Shown in pieces: positions 1 through 7,411 of a DNA stretch of 61,433 bases. A program made the translations under genes and the position numbers. The DNA comes from an uncultured Eubacteriales bacterium (lineage in GTDB: Bacteria > Bacillota > Clostridia > Oscillospirales > Acutalibacteraceae). The DNA lies in assembly GCA_934630515.1 (NCBI GenBank), contig CAKTVV010000018.1, positions 1 through 61,433 of the forward strand, given 5' to 3'. Within the stretch, counting starts at the first letter, position 1; every line of letters begins with the position of its first letter. A model generated the notes under the pieces. The model was not told the origin of the DNA. It saw only the letters and a program-made list of their open reading frames with translations, and made no database searches.

Positions 1-1317
1 GTTAATGGAATCTTCTACCGCAGAATAATTTGTATAAAGGCTGCTATCAAGAGCCGTTGCCCTTGCGATGGCTGCATCGACAGCTGTGTAATCAGCGGGG
101 ATGTTATTGTCATCCCACACAAAAGTTGGATGGCCGATTCCGGCAACCCATTCAACGCCCGCACCGGCATTGGTTCGCAAGCCAGCAAGGACATCTGCGG
201 AGGTGAAGTTGGAGACAGCAGTGCCGCACGATGACTGGTCAAAGGTCGGGTCGGCACTCGCAGTACCTGCATCCCAATCAACCACCAGCTTAGCAACGGC
301 TAAGTAATTGCCTTTATTATCAGGATATGTTTCTTCATCAAGCGTTACACCATCAGGAGGGGTATCCGGCCAAATGCAGTCGGTAACATGGGTCTTTACA
401 ACAGCTGTAATCCAAGTGATATTGCCAGGCTCAGCGCCAGTGATGTTTTTTGTTGCAACTATGCAATTTTTGATTATTACGCCAGGCTTGTTCCCAGAGA
501 AGTTTTCAAAGTTTGCACCGAGAATACCACCTACAGCTGAATAGATATTATTGCAGGAAACAGAACCACCAAACCAGCAATCAGTAATCGACGAGCTGTC
601 CGCAGAGTTTTCCCACTGACCAATCAGCCCGCCAACGGTATCAACATGATCTTCATCGGATTCTGTACTGATAACCGTGGCGTCTGAGGCGCAGCCTTTT
701 ACTTGTGTACTCCAAGTGCATTGACCAATCAGTCCACCAACCATCTTGTCGCCAACATTGTTTTCTATTTTTCCGCTTGTATAGCAGTTTTCAACTGTGC
801 CGCCATTGACCCAATCTGCCAAAATGCCGGCAAGTAACGAACCATCATTTGAGGCAATATCAGCGTCTACAACAAGTAAATTCTTTAATGTACCACCGTC
901 AGAAACAACTCCGAAAAGTCCATTTCGAACAAGTTCGTCCCCAGTATAGTGATGGTACAGATTCACGATTTTATGATGTTGCCCATCAAAGGTACCAGCA
1001 AAATGTCTGACAAAGTTGTCACCATTTCCAATGGGGGTCCACTGGATGCCGGATAAGTCGAGGTCATTATCCAAGTAAATCGTTTTCCCTTCAAATGATA
1101 CAGATGCAGTTTTGTCATTGACTAACTGCGCTAAACCGGCCAACTGTTCGGCAGTGGTGAAATGGTATTCAGTATCCGTCTTATGGTCGGTGTACCAGCT
1201 TGTATCTGCCGTACCGTCCCAATTATCTACTGAAGTTCCTTCAGCAAACGCTGTCATCGGAACAAGTGCCATCACAAGGCACAACGCAAGCAGAAGGCTT
1301 AGAAGTTTCTTCTTCAT
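1..1317 (-). CDS. Secreted GLUG-repeat surface protein (C-terminus cut by window edge)
   Basis: The reading frame is open from an ATG at 1315-1317 to the window edge, giving 439 residues with no stop. A GGAGG ribosome site sits at 1325-1329. The first ~25 residues form a classic signal peptide (MKKKLLSLLL, then a hydrophobic core ending near AFA), so the product is exported. The middle carries repeated segments with the pattern VGGLIGQ followed by a C/G-rich beta-strand stretch, like the GLUG motif of Gram-positive adhesin-like proteins; at least three are visible. The last ~35 residues (DYTAVDAAIARATAL) resemble the start of a FIVAR domain. GLUG/FIVAR proteins are usually cell-surface proteins; the ligand is unknown. 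Any anchor would lie outside the window. Confidence 0.8.
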   Translation of the reverse strand, partial: MKKKLLSLLLALCLVMALVPMTAFAEGTSVDNWDGTADTSWYTDHKTDTEYHFTTAEQLAGLAQLVNDKTASVSFEGKTIYLDNDLDLSGIQWTPIGNGDNFVRHFAGTFDGQHHKIVNLYHHYTGDELVRNGLFGVVSDGGTLKNLLVVDADIASNDGSLLAGILADWVNGGTVENCYTSGKIENNVGDKMVGGLIGQCTWSTQVKGCASDATVISTESDEDHVDTVGGLIGQWENSADSSSITDCWFGGSVSCNNIYSAVGGILGANFENFSGNKPGVIIKNCIVATKNITGAEPGNITWITAVVKTHVTDCIWPDTPPDGVTLDEETYPDNKGNYLAVAKLVVDWDAGTASADPTFDQSSCGTAVSNFTSADVLAGLRTNAGAGVEWVAGIGHPTFVWDDNNIPADYTAVDAAIARATALDSSLYTNYSAVEDSIN

Positions 1318-1423
1318 TTTTATTCCTCCAAAATAATTCTATCCGCTATTTTCTTCCTCCGACAGCGGACACGCCGGAGAAGACAGAAGGTTTAACCGGA
1401 AAAGATTGATTTGCCGGTCGTGG

Positions 1424-1657
1424 TTAGGACTTCAATATCAAACCACCATCCTTCCGGCAAACGCAAAAAGCCGAAGCCAAGGCATAATGCGCCCTGTCTC
1501 CGGCAACCGGTTCGTTATAAATTGTATGAAATAAGACTTGACACGCTGAAAAAACGGCGCTATGCTCCTGCCGAGCCGAGCCGAGCCGAGCCGAGCCGAG
1601 CCGAGCCGAGCCGAGCCGAGCCGAGCCGACAACGATTGTCGCATTTCCGTTCGCCAT
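1424..1657 (-). CDS. Small ORF with pentanucleotide repeat, unknown function
   Basis: This 77-codon frame starts at an ATG (1655-1657) with a GGAGG site 8 nt upstream and its own sigma-A-like promoter at 1692-1720. The peptide begins MANGNATIVV and then enters a low-complexity GSARL repeat encoded by eleven CTCGG units (CCGAG on the plus strand). Because the unit is 5 bp, a change in copy number moves the downstream part into another frame; with the present count it ends SACQVLFHTIYN...GGLILKS. I do not recognise the protein. It could be a phase-variable peptide, or a decayed gene whose start region is intact. The combination of promoter, ribosome site and repeat is more convincing than the coding potential after the repeat. 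Confidence 0.4.
   Translation of the reverse strand: MANGNATIVVGSARLGSARLGSARLGSARQEHSAVFSACQVLFHTIYNEPVAGDRAHYALASAFCVCRKDGGLILKS
1571..1625. repeat. (CCGAG)11 tandem simple-sequence repeat
   Basis: Eleven perfect CCGAG units lie back to back, followed by one changed unit (CCGAC). Such repeats are prone to slipped-strand mutation. It lies 30 bp inside the small minus-strand frame that starts at 1657. Confidence 0.95.
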
Positions 1658-1691
1658 AGTCAAGTCCTCCTTACTCATAATATACCTAATA

Positions 1692-1720
1692 ATTATATCA
1701 GATTTTCTGCGGAAAAACAA
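1692..1720 (-). promoter_or_regulatory. Sigma-A-type promoter for the repeat-containing small ORF
   Basis: On the minus strand TTGTTT (1715-1720) is followed after exactly 17 bp by a perfect TATAAT (1692-1697). The small ORF starts about 35 bp downstream. Confidence 0.65.
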
Positions 1721-1813
1721 GCGGTTTTGTAAAAAGTCATTTTTGTTTTGAAAAGTGCTGGACTTGCGGCACGGACTGTGGTATGGTGTTTGGCTTGGAA
1801 AGGGGTGAAAACC

Positions 1814-1993
1814 GTGAACACACTTGAAAATCTGTATTACGGCAACATTGATCCGCACGAACACACCGTATCCAACGGCACGGACAAAGGCGAATTGCTT
1901 GAAACCGTTGTGCGGCTTGAAACGGAACTCAGAGCCACACTCACAGAACAGCAAAAGACTCCGCTCGAACAATTTGAAAAAGCGGACGCATAA
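1814..1993 (+). pseudogene. DUF6809-like protein fragment
   Basis: A GTG start (1814-1816) preceded by AAAGGGG at 9 nt opens a 59-residue product beginning MNTLENLYYGNIDP, which I recognise as the N-terminus of the small DUF6809 family found in Firmicutes phages and integrative elements. Family members are usually about 90-100 residues; here the frame stops after QFEKADA, so the C-terminal third is missing. It is probably an element relic, consistent with the att-like site and recombinase remnants that follow. Confidence 0.55.
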
Positions 1994-2128
1994 TGAAGCG
2001 GTTTTATACTTTACACATCCCCCCCGCAAGGTCATAAAGCATCAATACAGCATCAAAAACGATTTTGGCTGACGGCAATCGCCTTAACACGGCGGAGTTT
2101 GAGGTATTTTTTCTTTTCCCGACAGCCG

Positions 2129-2173
2129 CTCCAAAACCGCGTGCCGAGGGTTCGAGCCCTTCTGCCCCTGCCA
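2129..2173 (+). other. 3' half of a tRNA-Trp gene, likely integration (att) site
   Basis: The 45 bp reproduce the tRNA-Trp 3' half: anticodon loop CTCCAAA (anticodon CCA), anticodon stem ACCGC, a T-arm GAGGG-TTCGAGC-CCTTC that pairs fully, acceptor strand TGCCCCT, discriminator G and encoded CCA. The 5' half is absent: upstream sequence gives ACAGCCG where the stem needs GCGGT, and no D-arm or acceptor 5' strand is present. A 3' tRNA half beside a tyrosine recombinase is the usual footprint of tRNA-targeting integration. It is not a functional tRNA gene as it stands. Confidence 0.75.
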
Positions 2174-2174
2174 G

Positions 2175-2216
2175 TGATCGGCAAGCGTCCAATGGCGCTT
2201 GCCGATCATACTTTTT
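2175..2216 (+). terminator. Rho-independent terminator after the tRNA-Trp 3' half
   Basis: Perfect 13-bp arms TGATCGGCAAGCG (2175-2187) and CGCTTGCCGATCA (2196-2208) enclose an 8-nt loop and are followed by ACTTTTTC. It begins one base after the tRNA CCA end, as expected for the native tRNA terminator. Confidence 0.85.
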
Positions 2217-2314
2217 CGATCTTCACTCGTTCTCTGCTACCGAACATTGATCAGACCTATGATCCTCCTTACGTTTAACCATATAAGATCTTCTTATGAA
2301 GGTGGTGCTTGATC

Positions 2315-2725
2315 GTGGTTAAAAATCCTAACCAAATGGGCTCTCTGCTCAGGCAATACAAAGTGAATTACATTTCCGGGCTTCCGGATCTTTTAAAACC
2401 CAAGCGGCGCATTACGATGCAGCTATGCACGTCCGGCTTTGTTATTTCCGGAAGAGCATTTCCGCTTATTCAGATCCCATATTCTTCGGTCGTGAAATTT
2501 GACTTAATCGTTGGATATGGCTCAAAGTGGGATTATAGACCGTCTGACATGAGTATTGCGAAAGTTATCAACATGGCCTATCTCAACGACAAGCATCAGA
2601 TAATTACTTTGACGTTTGAGCTGTCCGCTACATTAAATGTTTTCAGAGATCATCAAACACGATCTGAGCTTATTCCTTTTCTAAAAAGCGCTGGTATTTA
2701 TGATCAATTTAATTTCAGCCGGTGA
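2315..2725 (+). CDS. Hypothetical protein, 136 residues
   Basis: The GTG at 2315 is preferred because GGTGG lies 9 nt upstream; a TTG at 2309 would be only 3 nt away. The product (MVKNPNQMGSLL...IYDQFNFSR) has no signal peptide or membrane segment. It is rich in short beta strands around residues 30-110, and the stretch TSGFVISGRAFPLIQIPYSSVVKFDL resembles the way bacterial PH-like domains begin, but this is weak. It lies between the tRNA terminator and a terminator at 2858-2889, so it is probably a single-gene unit. Function unknown. Confidence 0.55.
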   Translation: MVKNPNQMGSLLRQYKVNYISGLPDLLKPKRRITMQLCTSGFVISGRAFPLIQIPYSSVVKFDLIVGYGSKWDYRPSDMSIAKVINMAYLNDKHQIITLTFELSATLNVFRDHQTRSELIPFLKSAGIYDQFNFSR

Positions 2726-2857
2726 GCGGCAAATCAGTCCGTTTTGAGCAGTAGCTCTCTTATATCAGTCGCACAAAAGCAGGGCTGATTTCCCATCCGG
2801 CGGCATCCGTTGACAACGATTCCGTCTGCACCATCATCAAAACAGCATCAAAATTTT

Positions 2858-2889
2858 AGCTCCGACTGCGTTCCAGCCGGAGCTTTTCT
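2858..2889 (+). terminator. Terminator-like hairpin
   Basis: AGCTCCG (2858-2864) pairs with CGGAGCT (2878-2884), followed by TTTCTTTG. It lies 130 bp after the hypothetical gene ending at 2725. Confidence 0.6.
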
Positions 2890-2919
2890 TTGTTTTCTGC
2901 GGTACAAATTTTGCCCACC
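2885..2919. repeat. 35-bp direct repeat, copy 1 (copy 2 at 33941-33975)
   Basis: The 35 bp from TTTCTTTG to GCCCACC are identical at 2885-2919 and 33941-33975, in the same orientation. In both places they are followed by a hairpin (GCCCACC/GGTGGGC) and then by the 3' end of a recombinase gene at roughly 80% identity, ending at GCCGCAGGCTG. Together these make a ~250-bp imperfect direct repeat bracketing about 30 kb. Confidence 0.85.
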
Positions 2920-2948
2920 CGAGCAGCTGCCCTGGTGGGCATTTCGGC

Positions 2949-3785
2949 TTATATCTCAAAGCCTTCGGTAATGCCGTTCAGCCTTGCGGTATCTTTCTTG
3001 AAATAGTAGAGTTCGGTGATTTGAGAGGTTGAGTGTCCGAGCAAATCCGACACCTGCCGGGGTGACAGCGCCCATATCGTTCCGTCCGGCTGCTTTTGCC
3101 CGTTCACTAAGTTTGTAGCGAAGGTGTGCCGCAGGCTGTGCAAGCCTTTTTGCTTGATCCCCGCCGCTTTGAGGATCCGGTAGTACCGCTTGCGGAAATT
3201 TACCGGTCTGGTGTAGCCGCCGTTTCCGTCCGCCACAAGGGGCGTATTTTCGCCGAAATAGGCTTCTTTGCGCAGATCCTCGATCATCGCCGCTGCCGTC
3301 CGATTCAGCGGCACGGTGCGCTTGCTGGTGGCGCTTTTCGGCTTGCCGACGCGTATTTCTCGCCCGCTTGTGGAGTCCGTGCCGTTTCTTCTCGCCACTT
3401 CCTTTACGCCTTGCCGCACCGCCAGTGTTTTTCTTTCCAGATCAATGTCGCTGTTCAGCAGACCAAGCAATTCGCCCGTGCGCAAGCCGGTGTTAAGCAT
3501 CAAGATGTACGCTGCCGCCTGTTGGTATTTGCGTTTGCCGTCTTTGAATGTACTGAATGCTTCCGCTTTGAAATCTTCAATCTCCTCCGGCGTGAAGATC
3601 GTTACTGTTTCGCTCTCCGGTAAGTTTTCTCTGCTCTGTGCCGACAGGAAATTGCTTTTCTTCATCATCTCCACATTCGCCAGCGGATTTTTCGGGATCA
3701 GCTCCTCACGATAAAGATACCGGAAGTATTCGTTCAGTACCACATACGCTTTCTTGACGGTGGTGTAGGCATAGCCCTTGTTCAT
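2949..3785 (-). pseudogene. Tyrosine recombinase/integrase, 5'-truncated
   Basis: The frame encodes 278 residues covering the end of the core-binding region (about 1-60) and a complete catalytic domain: Arg102 in TGLRTGEL, Lys155, His216-x-x-Arg219 in HSLRHTF, His251 in LLGHS, and nucleophile candidates Tyr260/Tyr261. Integrases of this type are normally about 380 residues, so roughly the first 100 (arm-binding and early core-binding) are missing. The ATG at 3783-3785 has no ribosome site and upstream sequence reaches a stop at 3813-3815. It would have catalysed site-specific integration, probably at the nearby tRNA-Trp. It is likely inactive now. Its 3' end recurs at 34006-34197. Confidence 0.8.
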
Positions 3786-3813
3786 CCAGTAAGGATAAGG
3801 CGATGAAACAATT

Positions 3814-4218
3814 TAGGGACAATGATACTTCCCTATGGGGCTGGCGGAGTACTCGGCAGAGGTGAGATTTCTATGAGGTCAGTCAGCAGCCGAACGCCTG
3901 TTGATTTTCTTTTACGCATTAGGGGGATGAGATCGAGTTAAATGCGACCACCAAAGCGCAGGACTCCGTTTCCTGTTTTTTGGTGGATCAAGCGATTCAA
4001 ATCTAATAAGAAAGAGGAAAGCAAAAATGCCAAACTGCAAAACCATTGCTATCTGCAATCAGAAAGGATGATTGGGGGCAGTTGCCGGATTTCTTCAGGG
4101 GGTGAACCGAACACAGTGTGACCCGAACCACGCTCCGAAAAATGGGCAGTAACGGTGTCCCGCAGAAAGCAACGCGTATTCCGTCCTGTACGCTGCCTCC
4201 CCATGTGGGTCGGTCGAA
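3814..4218. other. Degraded mobile-element DNA, no intact gene
   Basis: This 405-bp stretch separates the recombinase remnant from the glycan gene cluster. The only recognisable content is the parA stub at 4027-4071. The last 145 bp before the oxidoreductase stop codon show no gene, and I see no terminator for the minus-strand operon that ends at 4219, so its native 3' flank may have been lost. Confidence 0.6.
4027..4071 (+). pseudogene. N-terminal stub of a ParA partition ATPase
   Basis: After an AAGAGGAAAG ribosome site, ATG opens MPNCKTIAICNQKG and then stops (GGATGA). This matches the start of ParA/Soj proteins up to the first glycine of the deviant Walker A motif (KGGVGKTT); the rest is gone. 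It is only 14 residues, so the call rests on the motif plus ribosome site. It fits a deleted integrative or conjugative element. Confidence 0.6.
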
Positions 4219-5448
4219 TCACTTCAGCTCGCTCAAGAGAACCGTCCGCTTTTCCACGCGGGAACGCTCGGCAGCGATGCAGACCATATGGCTTTCGATG
4301 GATTCATCCACAGAGGTGTAGCACTGCTTTTCGCCGCTGGCGCTGGCAATAAAGTCCTCCACCAGCACATAATCCGCACCGCCGTGCAGCGCCTCGGGGT
4401 GCCCGATACGATAGACCTCCCGATCGCCGTTTCGGAAGTTATAGACCTCGATCCGATCCTCTGCCATATACGCACGCAGCTCGCCCATGGTGCCCATGAT
4501 ATGGGTCTCGCGCTCAAAATTAGAAAACGCGCACATGGTCAGAACCGCCGTGATGTTGTCCTCAAACAGCAGATTTACGGTCTGATGATCCACAACATTG
4601 TTGTCGCAGCGGAACACGCAGCGGCCGTAGCGCCCCTTCTTCAGAGCTTCTACGGTATCGGTGAACCCTTCTTTTTCCACCGCATATTCCCGGAACAGGT
4701 GGTTTTTATACTTGTTCAGGTATTTGGTGGCGCTGTACGGGCAGGTGTTGCTGTATTTGCAGCCGTTAATGCAGCGATCCGCACAGCCCTCTGGCGCATT
4801 CTCCGCCTTGAAAAAGTCCAGAGAACCGTAGGAGGACAGGCTGACGCAGTTCTTTCCGGTCAGCCACAGCAGCAGATCGGCGTCGTGGCAGCATTTCGCC
4901 AAAATCATCGGGCTTTCGGTATCCTTGTTCCAATCACCCCGCACAAAGCTATGCGCATAGTGGAAGGTGCCGACCGGCTCGATGTGGTTGATGGACACAA
5001 TCTTTCCGAGCTTGCCGCTGTCGATCACCTCTTTTACCCGACGGTAAAAGTTGGTATACCGCAGGCTGTGACAGACCTGCACGCGGGCACCGTATTCTTT
5101 CTCCGCCGCTGCCAGCCGCTTGCAGGCGTCGATATCCTTGTCGATCGGCTTTTCGATCATGATATTTTTGTAGCCCGCTTTCATAGCGGCGATCGCCGGC
5201 TCCACGTGGCAGTTATCCTGCGTGCAGACAAACAGAATATCCCCTAAAACTCCGTGAGCGACCAGATCCTCCCAGTCGTGATACACACGCTCGGCGGGGC
5301 AGCCGTACTTTTCCCGTGCAAGCTCCTGCAAATACGGCTTAGGCTCTGCAACCGCTGCAACCTCAAAGGTGTTTTCGTTGGAGAACAGGTAGTTCGCATA
5401 GCACTGCGCCCTGGCTCCGAAGCCCAGAAATACTGCTCTTGTTTTCAT
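4219..5448 (-). CDS. Gfo/Idh/MocA family oxidoreductase
   Basis: The product has 409 residues, started at the ATG 5446-5448 because GGGGG lies 8 nt upstream; an upstream ATG at 5463 has a poorer site. It begins with a Rossmann fold (AVFLGFGARAQCYANYL), followed by VCTQDNCHVEPAIAAMKAG and the EKPIDKD motif whose lysine is catalytic in this NAD(P)-dependent family. A C-terminal alpha/beta domain follows. A cysteine-rich insert (residues ~215-245, CADRCINGCKYSNTCPY) is unusual. No signal peptide: it acts in the cytoplasm, probably oxidising or reducing a sugar delivered by the upstream transporters. It is the last gene of the minus-strand cluster, 33 bp after the permease. Confidence 0.85.
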   Translation of the reverse strand: MKTRAVFLGFGARAQCYANYLFSNENTFEVAAVAEPKPYLQELAREKYGCPAERVYHDWEDLVAHGVLGDILFVCTQDNCHVEPAIAAMKAGYKNIMIEKPIDKDIDACKRLAAAEKEYGARVQVCHSLRYTNFYRRVKEVIDSGKLGKIVSINHIEPVGTFHYAHSFVRGDWNKDTESPMILAKCCHDADLLLWLTGKNCVSLSSYGSLDFFKAENAPEGCADRCINGCKYSNTCPYSATKYLNKYKNHLFREYAVEKEGFTDTVEALKKGRYGRCVFRCDNNVVDHQTVNLLFEDNITAVLTMCAFSNFERETHIMGTMGELRAYMAEDRIEVYNFRNGDREVYRIGHPEALHGGADYVLVEDFIASASGEKQCYTSVDESIESHMVCIAAERSRVEKRTVLLSELK

Positions 5449-5480
5449 AATCAAAGCCCCCATCCTGTTTTATTCAACAC

Positions 5481-6371
5481 TTAATCCTTCAATCCGGAGC
5501 TTGCCATCGTTTCAATGATATTGCTCTGGGTGAAAATGAATACACCGATCGGCACAATCATCATGATTACAATAACCGCCGAGCCGACACCGGCACGCGC
5601 AATGCCGCCCGCAACAATCTGATTGATGGCATACGACAGTGTTTTCAACTGCTCGCTGTAGATGAACGGGCTGGAGCCCATATTCCAAAGCGACTGCACC
5701 GAGAACACCATCAGCGTCAGCCATGCCGGCTTCACGTTCGGCATCACGATGGTCCAGAAAATCTTCAACTCGCCGGCGCCGTCGATCTTCGCCGCCTCCA
5801 GCAGAGAGGTGGGCAGCTGCTCCATAAACTGCTTGATCAGGAACAGCCCCAGCGTGCTGCCCATCGCCGGCACAACAATCGATTTATAGGTATCCACCCA
5901 GCCCAGCTTACTCATCACCAGATAGTTGGGGATCGCTGTCACGGTCGCGTTGAACATCAGCGACAGCACGATGAGCTGGAAGATGAACTTGGCGCCCGGG
6001 AAGGGGTGCTTCGCCAGAGGATAGGCGCACATAGACGCCAGAACGAGCTGCCCCGCCGTGCCGACCACCGTGATAAACAGGGTGTTAAAGAAATACCGGG
6101 AGATCGGCACCCAGGAATTCTGCAGCAGAACAAACAGATCGGTAAAGTTCTTGAAGGTTGGGTTACGCGGCAGCAGCGGAGGCGGGAACAGCCACAATTC
6201 ATCCAGCGGCTTAAACGCGTTGCCGATTGCGTAAACAAGGGGAAGCGCAATGAAAAGCCCCAACAGGGTGATCGAGCCGAATACGGCGATGTCGCCGCCG
6301 ACCGAACGGTTGACCCGCTTGTGTTTCTTGGCTTTTATCTTTTTACCGGATACATTTTTTGCGGTTTCCAC
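5481..6371 (-). CDS. CUT1 sugar ABC transporter permease (system 2, MalG/LplC-like)
   Basis: This 296-residue membrane protein starts at GTG (6369-6371) with AGGTGGG about 9 nt upstream. It has about six transmembrane segments and the cytoplasmic EAA loop (LLEAAKIDGAGELKIFWTIVMP) that contacts the ATPase. It begins 2 bp after the preceding permease stop, so the two are translationally coupled and should form a heterodimer. The binding protein is the unusual 962-residue one encoded at 7412-10300. No ATPase gene is nearby; Firmicutes CUT1 systems often share an MsmX-type ATPase encoded elsewhere. Confidence 0.9.
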   Translation of the reverse strand: METAKNVSGKKIKAKKHKRVNRSVGGDIAVFGSITLLGLFIALPLVYAIGNAFKPLDELWLFPPPLLPRNPTFKNFTDLFVLLQNSWVPISRYFFNTLFITVVGTAGQLVLASMCAYPLAKHPFPGAKFIFQLIVLSLMFNATVTAIPNYLVMSKLGWVDTYKSIVVPAMGSTLGLFLIKQFMEQLPTSLLEAAKIDGAGELKIFWTIVMPNVKPAWLTLMVFSVQSLWNMGSSPFIYSEQLKTLSYAINQIVAGGIARAGVGSAVIVIMMIVPIGVFIFTQSNIIETMASSGLKD

Positions 6372-6373
6372 TC

Positions 6374-7294
6374 TTATTCACCCACCTTTGCAATCAATTT
6401 CTGCACCAGGATATTCAATGTGACCATGATCAGGAACAGGATCGTCGCGATGGCACAGGCATATCCCATCTGGAAACGAATGGTGCCGTAGTCCTCCAGG
6501 TGATGCACCAGCGTATGCGCCGCATAGTCCGTGCTGGGGAAGCCGCACAGCGTCGTGATGACGGCTCCCACACCGAAGGAACTGGTGATGCTCATAACCG
6601 CACCGAACAGCAGCTGCGGACGCATAACCGGCAGCGTCACATACCACAGCTCCTGCCACCGGTTGCGGATCCCGTCCACTGCCGCCGCCTCATACAGGGA
6701 GGCGTCCACGGTCTGGAAGCCGGCGATGAATGTCAGGAAGGTCGTTCCCAAGCTGCCCCACAGAATGATGAACATCAGCACGGGCACCATATACTTCTTG
6801 TTGGTCAGCCACTGGATCGGCTCCAGCAGGATCCCGATTTTAATCAGCCACGCATTCAGGAAACCGTTGGCATCGCCGCTGAAGATCAGCTGCCAGACCG
6901 TGTATACATTCGCCAGCGTCGGCGCATAAAACAGCAGAGTCAGCACCGACCGCATACGCGGGTTCAGATCGCTGATAAACCACGCCAGCCACAGACACAG
7001 CAGATAGCTGATCGGTCCGGTGATGGCGGCGAACAGAATGGTGTTCTTCAGGGCGGTCAAAAACAGAGGATCCTTCAAAAACAAGTTCTTGTAATTGCTG
7101 AACCCCACAAAATTGGCATTCTGCAGAAGATTAAAATCCGTAAAGCTCAAAAACATTGCCATGATGACCGGAACCACGGTAAAGATGACAAAAATAATCA
7201 AGAAGGGTGCCACAAAGCCATATGAGGCTCTGTATTTTTTCATCTGCTTTAAGGTGTAGCGACCTCGCTCCTTTAGGCTTGTTGAATTATTCAT
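6374..7294 (-). CDS. CUT1 sugar ABC transporter permease (system 2, MalF/LplB-like)
   Basis: I use the ATG at 7292-7294 (MNNSTSLKERG), preceded by GGGGA, giving 306 residues; longer in-frame starts read into the intergenic hairpin. About six transmembrane segments are visible, starting with GFVAPFLIIFVIF. The EAA loop is EAAAVDGIRNRWQELWYVTLP. This larger permease type carries the N-terminal extra helix typical of the MalF side. It partners with the product at 5481-6371. A 117-bp gap containing a strong hairpin separates it from the binding-protein gene. Confidence 0.9.
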   Translation of the reverse strand: MNNSTSLKERGRYTLKQMKKYRASYGFVAPFLIIFVIFTVVPVIMAMFLSFTDFNLLQNANFVGFSNYKNLFLKDPLFLTALKNTILFAAITGPISYLLCLWLAWFISDLNPRMRSVLTLLFYAPTLANVYTVWQLIFSGDANGFLNAWLIKIGILLEPIQWLTNKKYMVPVLMFIILWGSLGTTFLTFIAGFQTVDASLYEAAAVDGIRNRWQELWYVTLPVMRPQLLFGAVMSITSSFGVGAVITTLCGFPSTDYAAHTLVHHLEDYGTIRFQMGYACAIATILFLIMVTLNILVQKLIAKVGE

Positions 7295-7348
7295 AATACC
7301 AGTCCCCGTTTTCTTGCTTTTAAAGTGAATCGACATCGGACAACGTGC

Positions 7349-7380
7349 GGGCTGCGCCGGGGAGATCTCCCCGGCAGCCC
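7349..7380. promoter_or_regulatory. Intercistronic hairpin between binding-protein and permease genes
   Basis: A perfect palindrome CCGGGGAGATCTCCCCGG (7357-7374) is extended by GGGCTGC (7349-7355) and GCAGCCC (7374-7380). No T-run follows on the minus strand. Hairpins in this position typically protect the upstream binding-protein mRNA or attenuate permease expression; that role is inferred. Confidence 0.6.
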
Positions 7381-7411
7381 GGCACGGCGGTAGGTTACAG
7401 GAAGCTTTCAA

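Noticed and set aside
1438..1644. LPETG in a minus-strand frame, resembling a sortase signal
   Set aside because: It lies in a frame without its own start or ribosome site, the following hydrophobic stretch is short, and the frame overlaps the simple repeat; most likely chance.
2129..2173. Complete tRNA gene
   Set aside because: Only the 3' half is present; the anticodon stem 5' strand, D-arm and acceptor 5' strand are missing.
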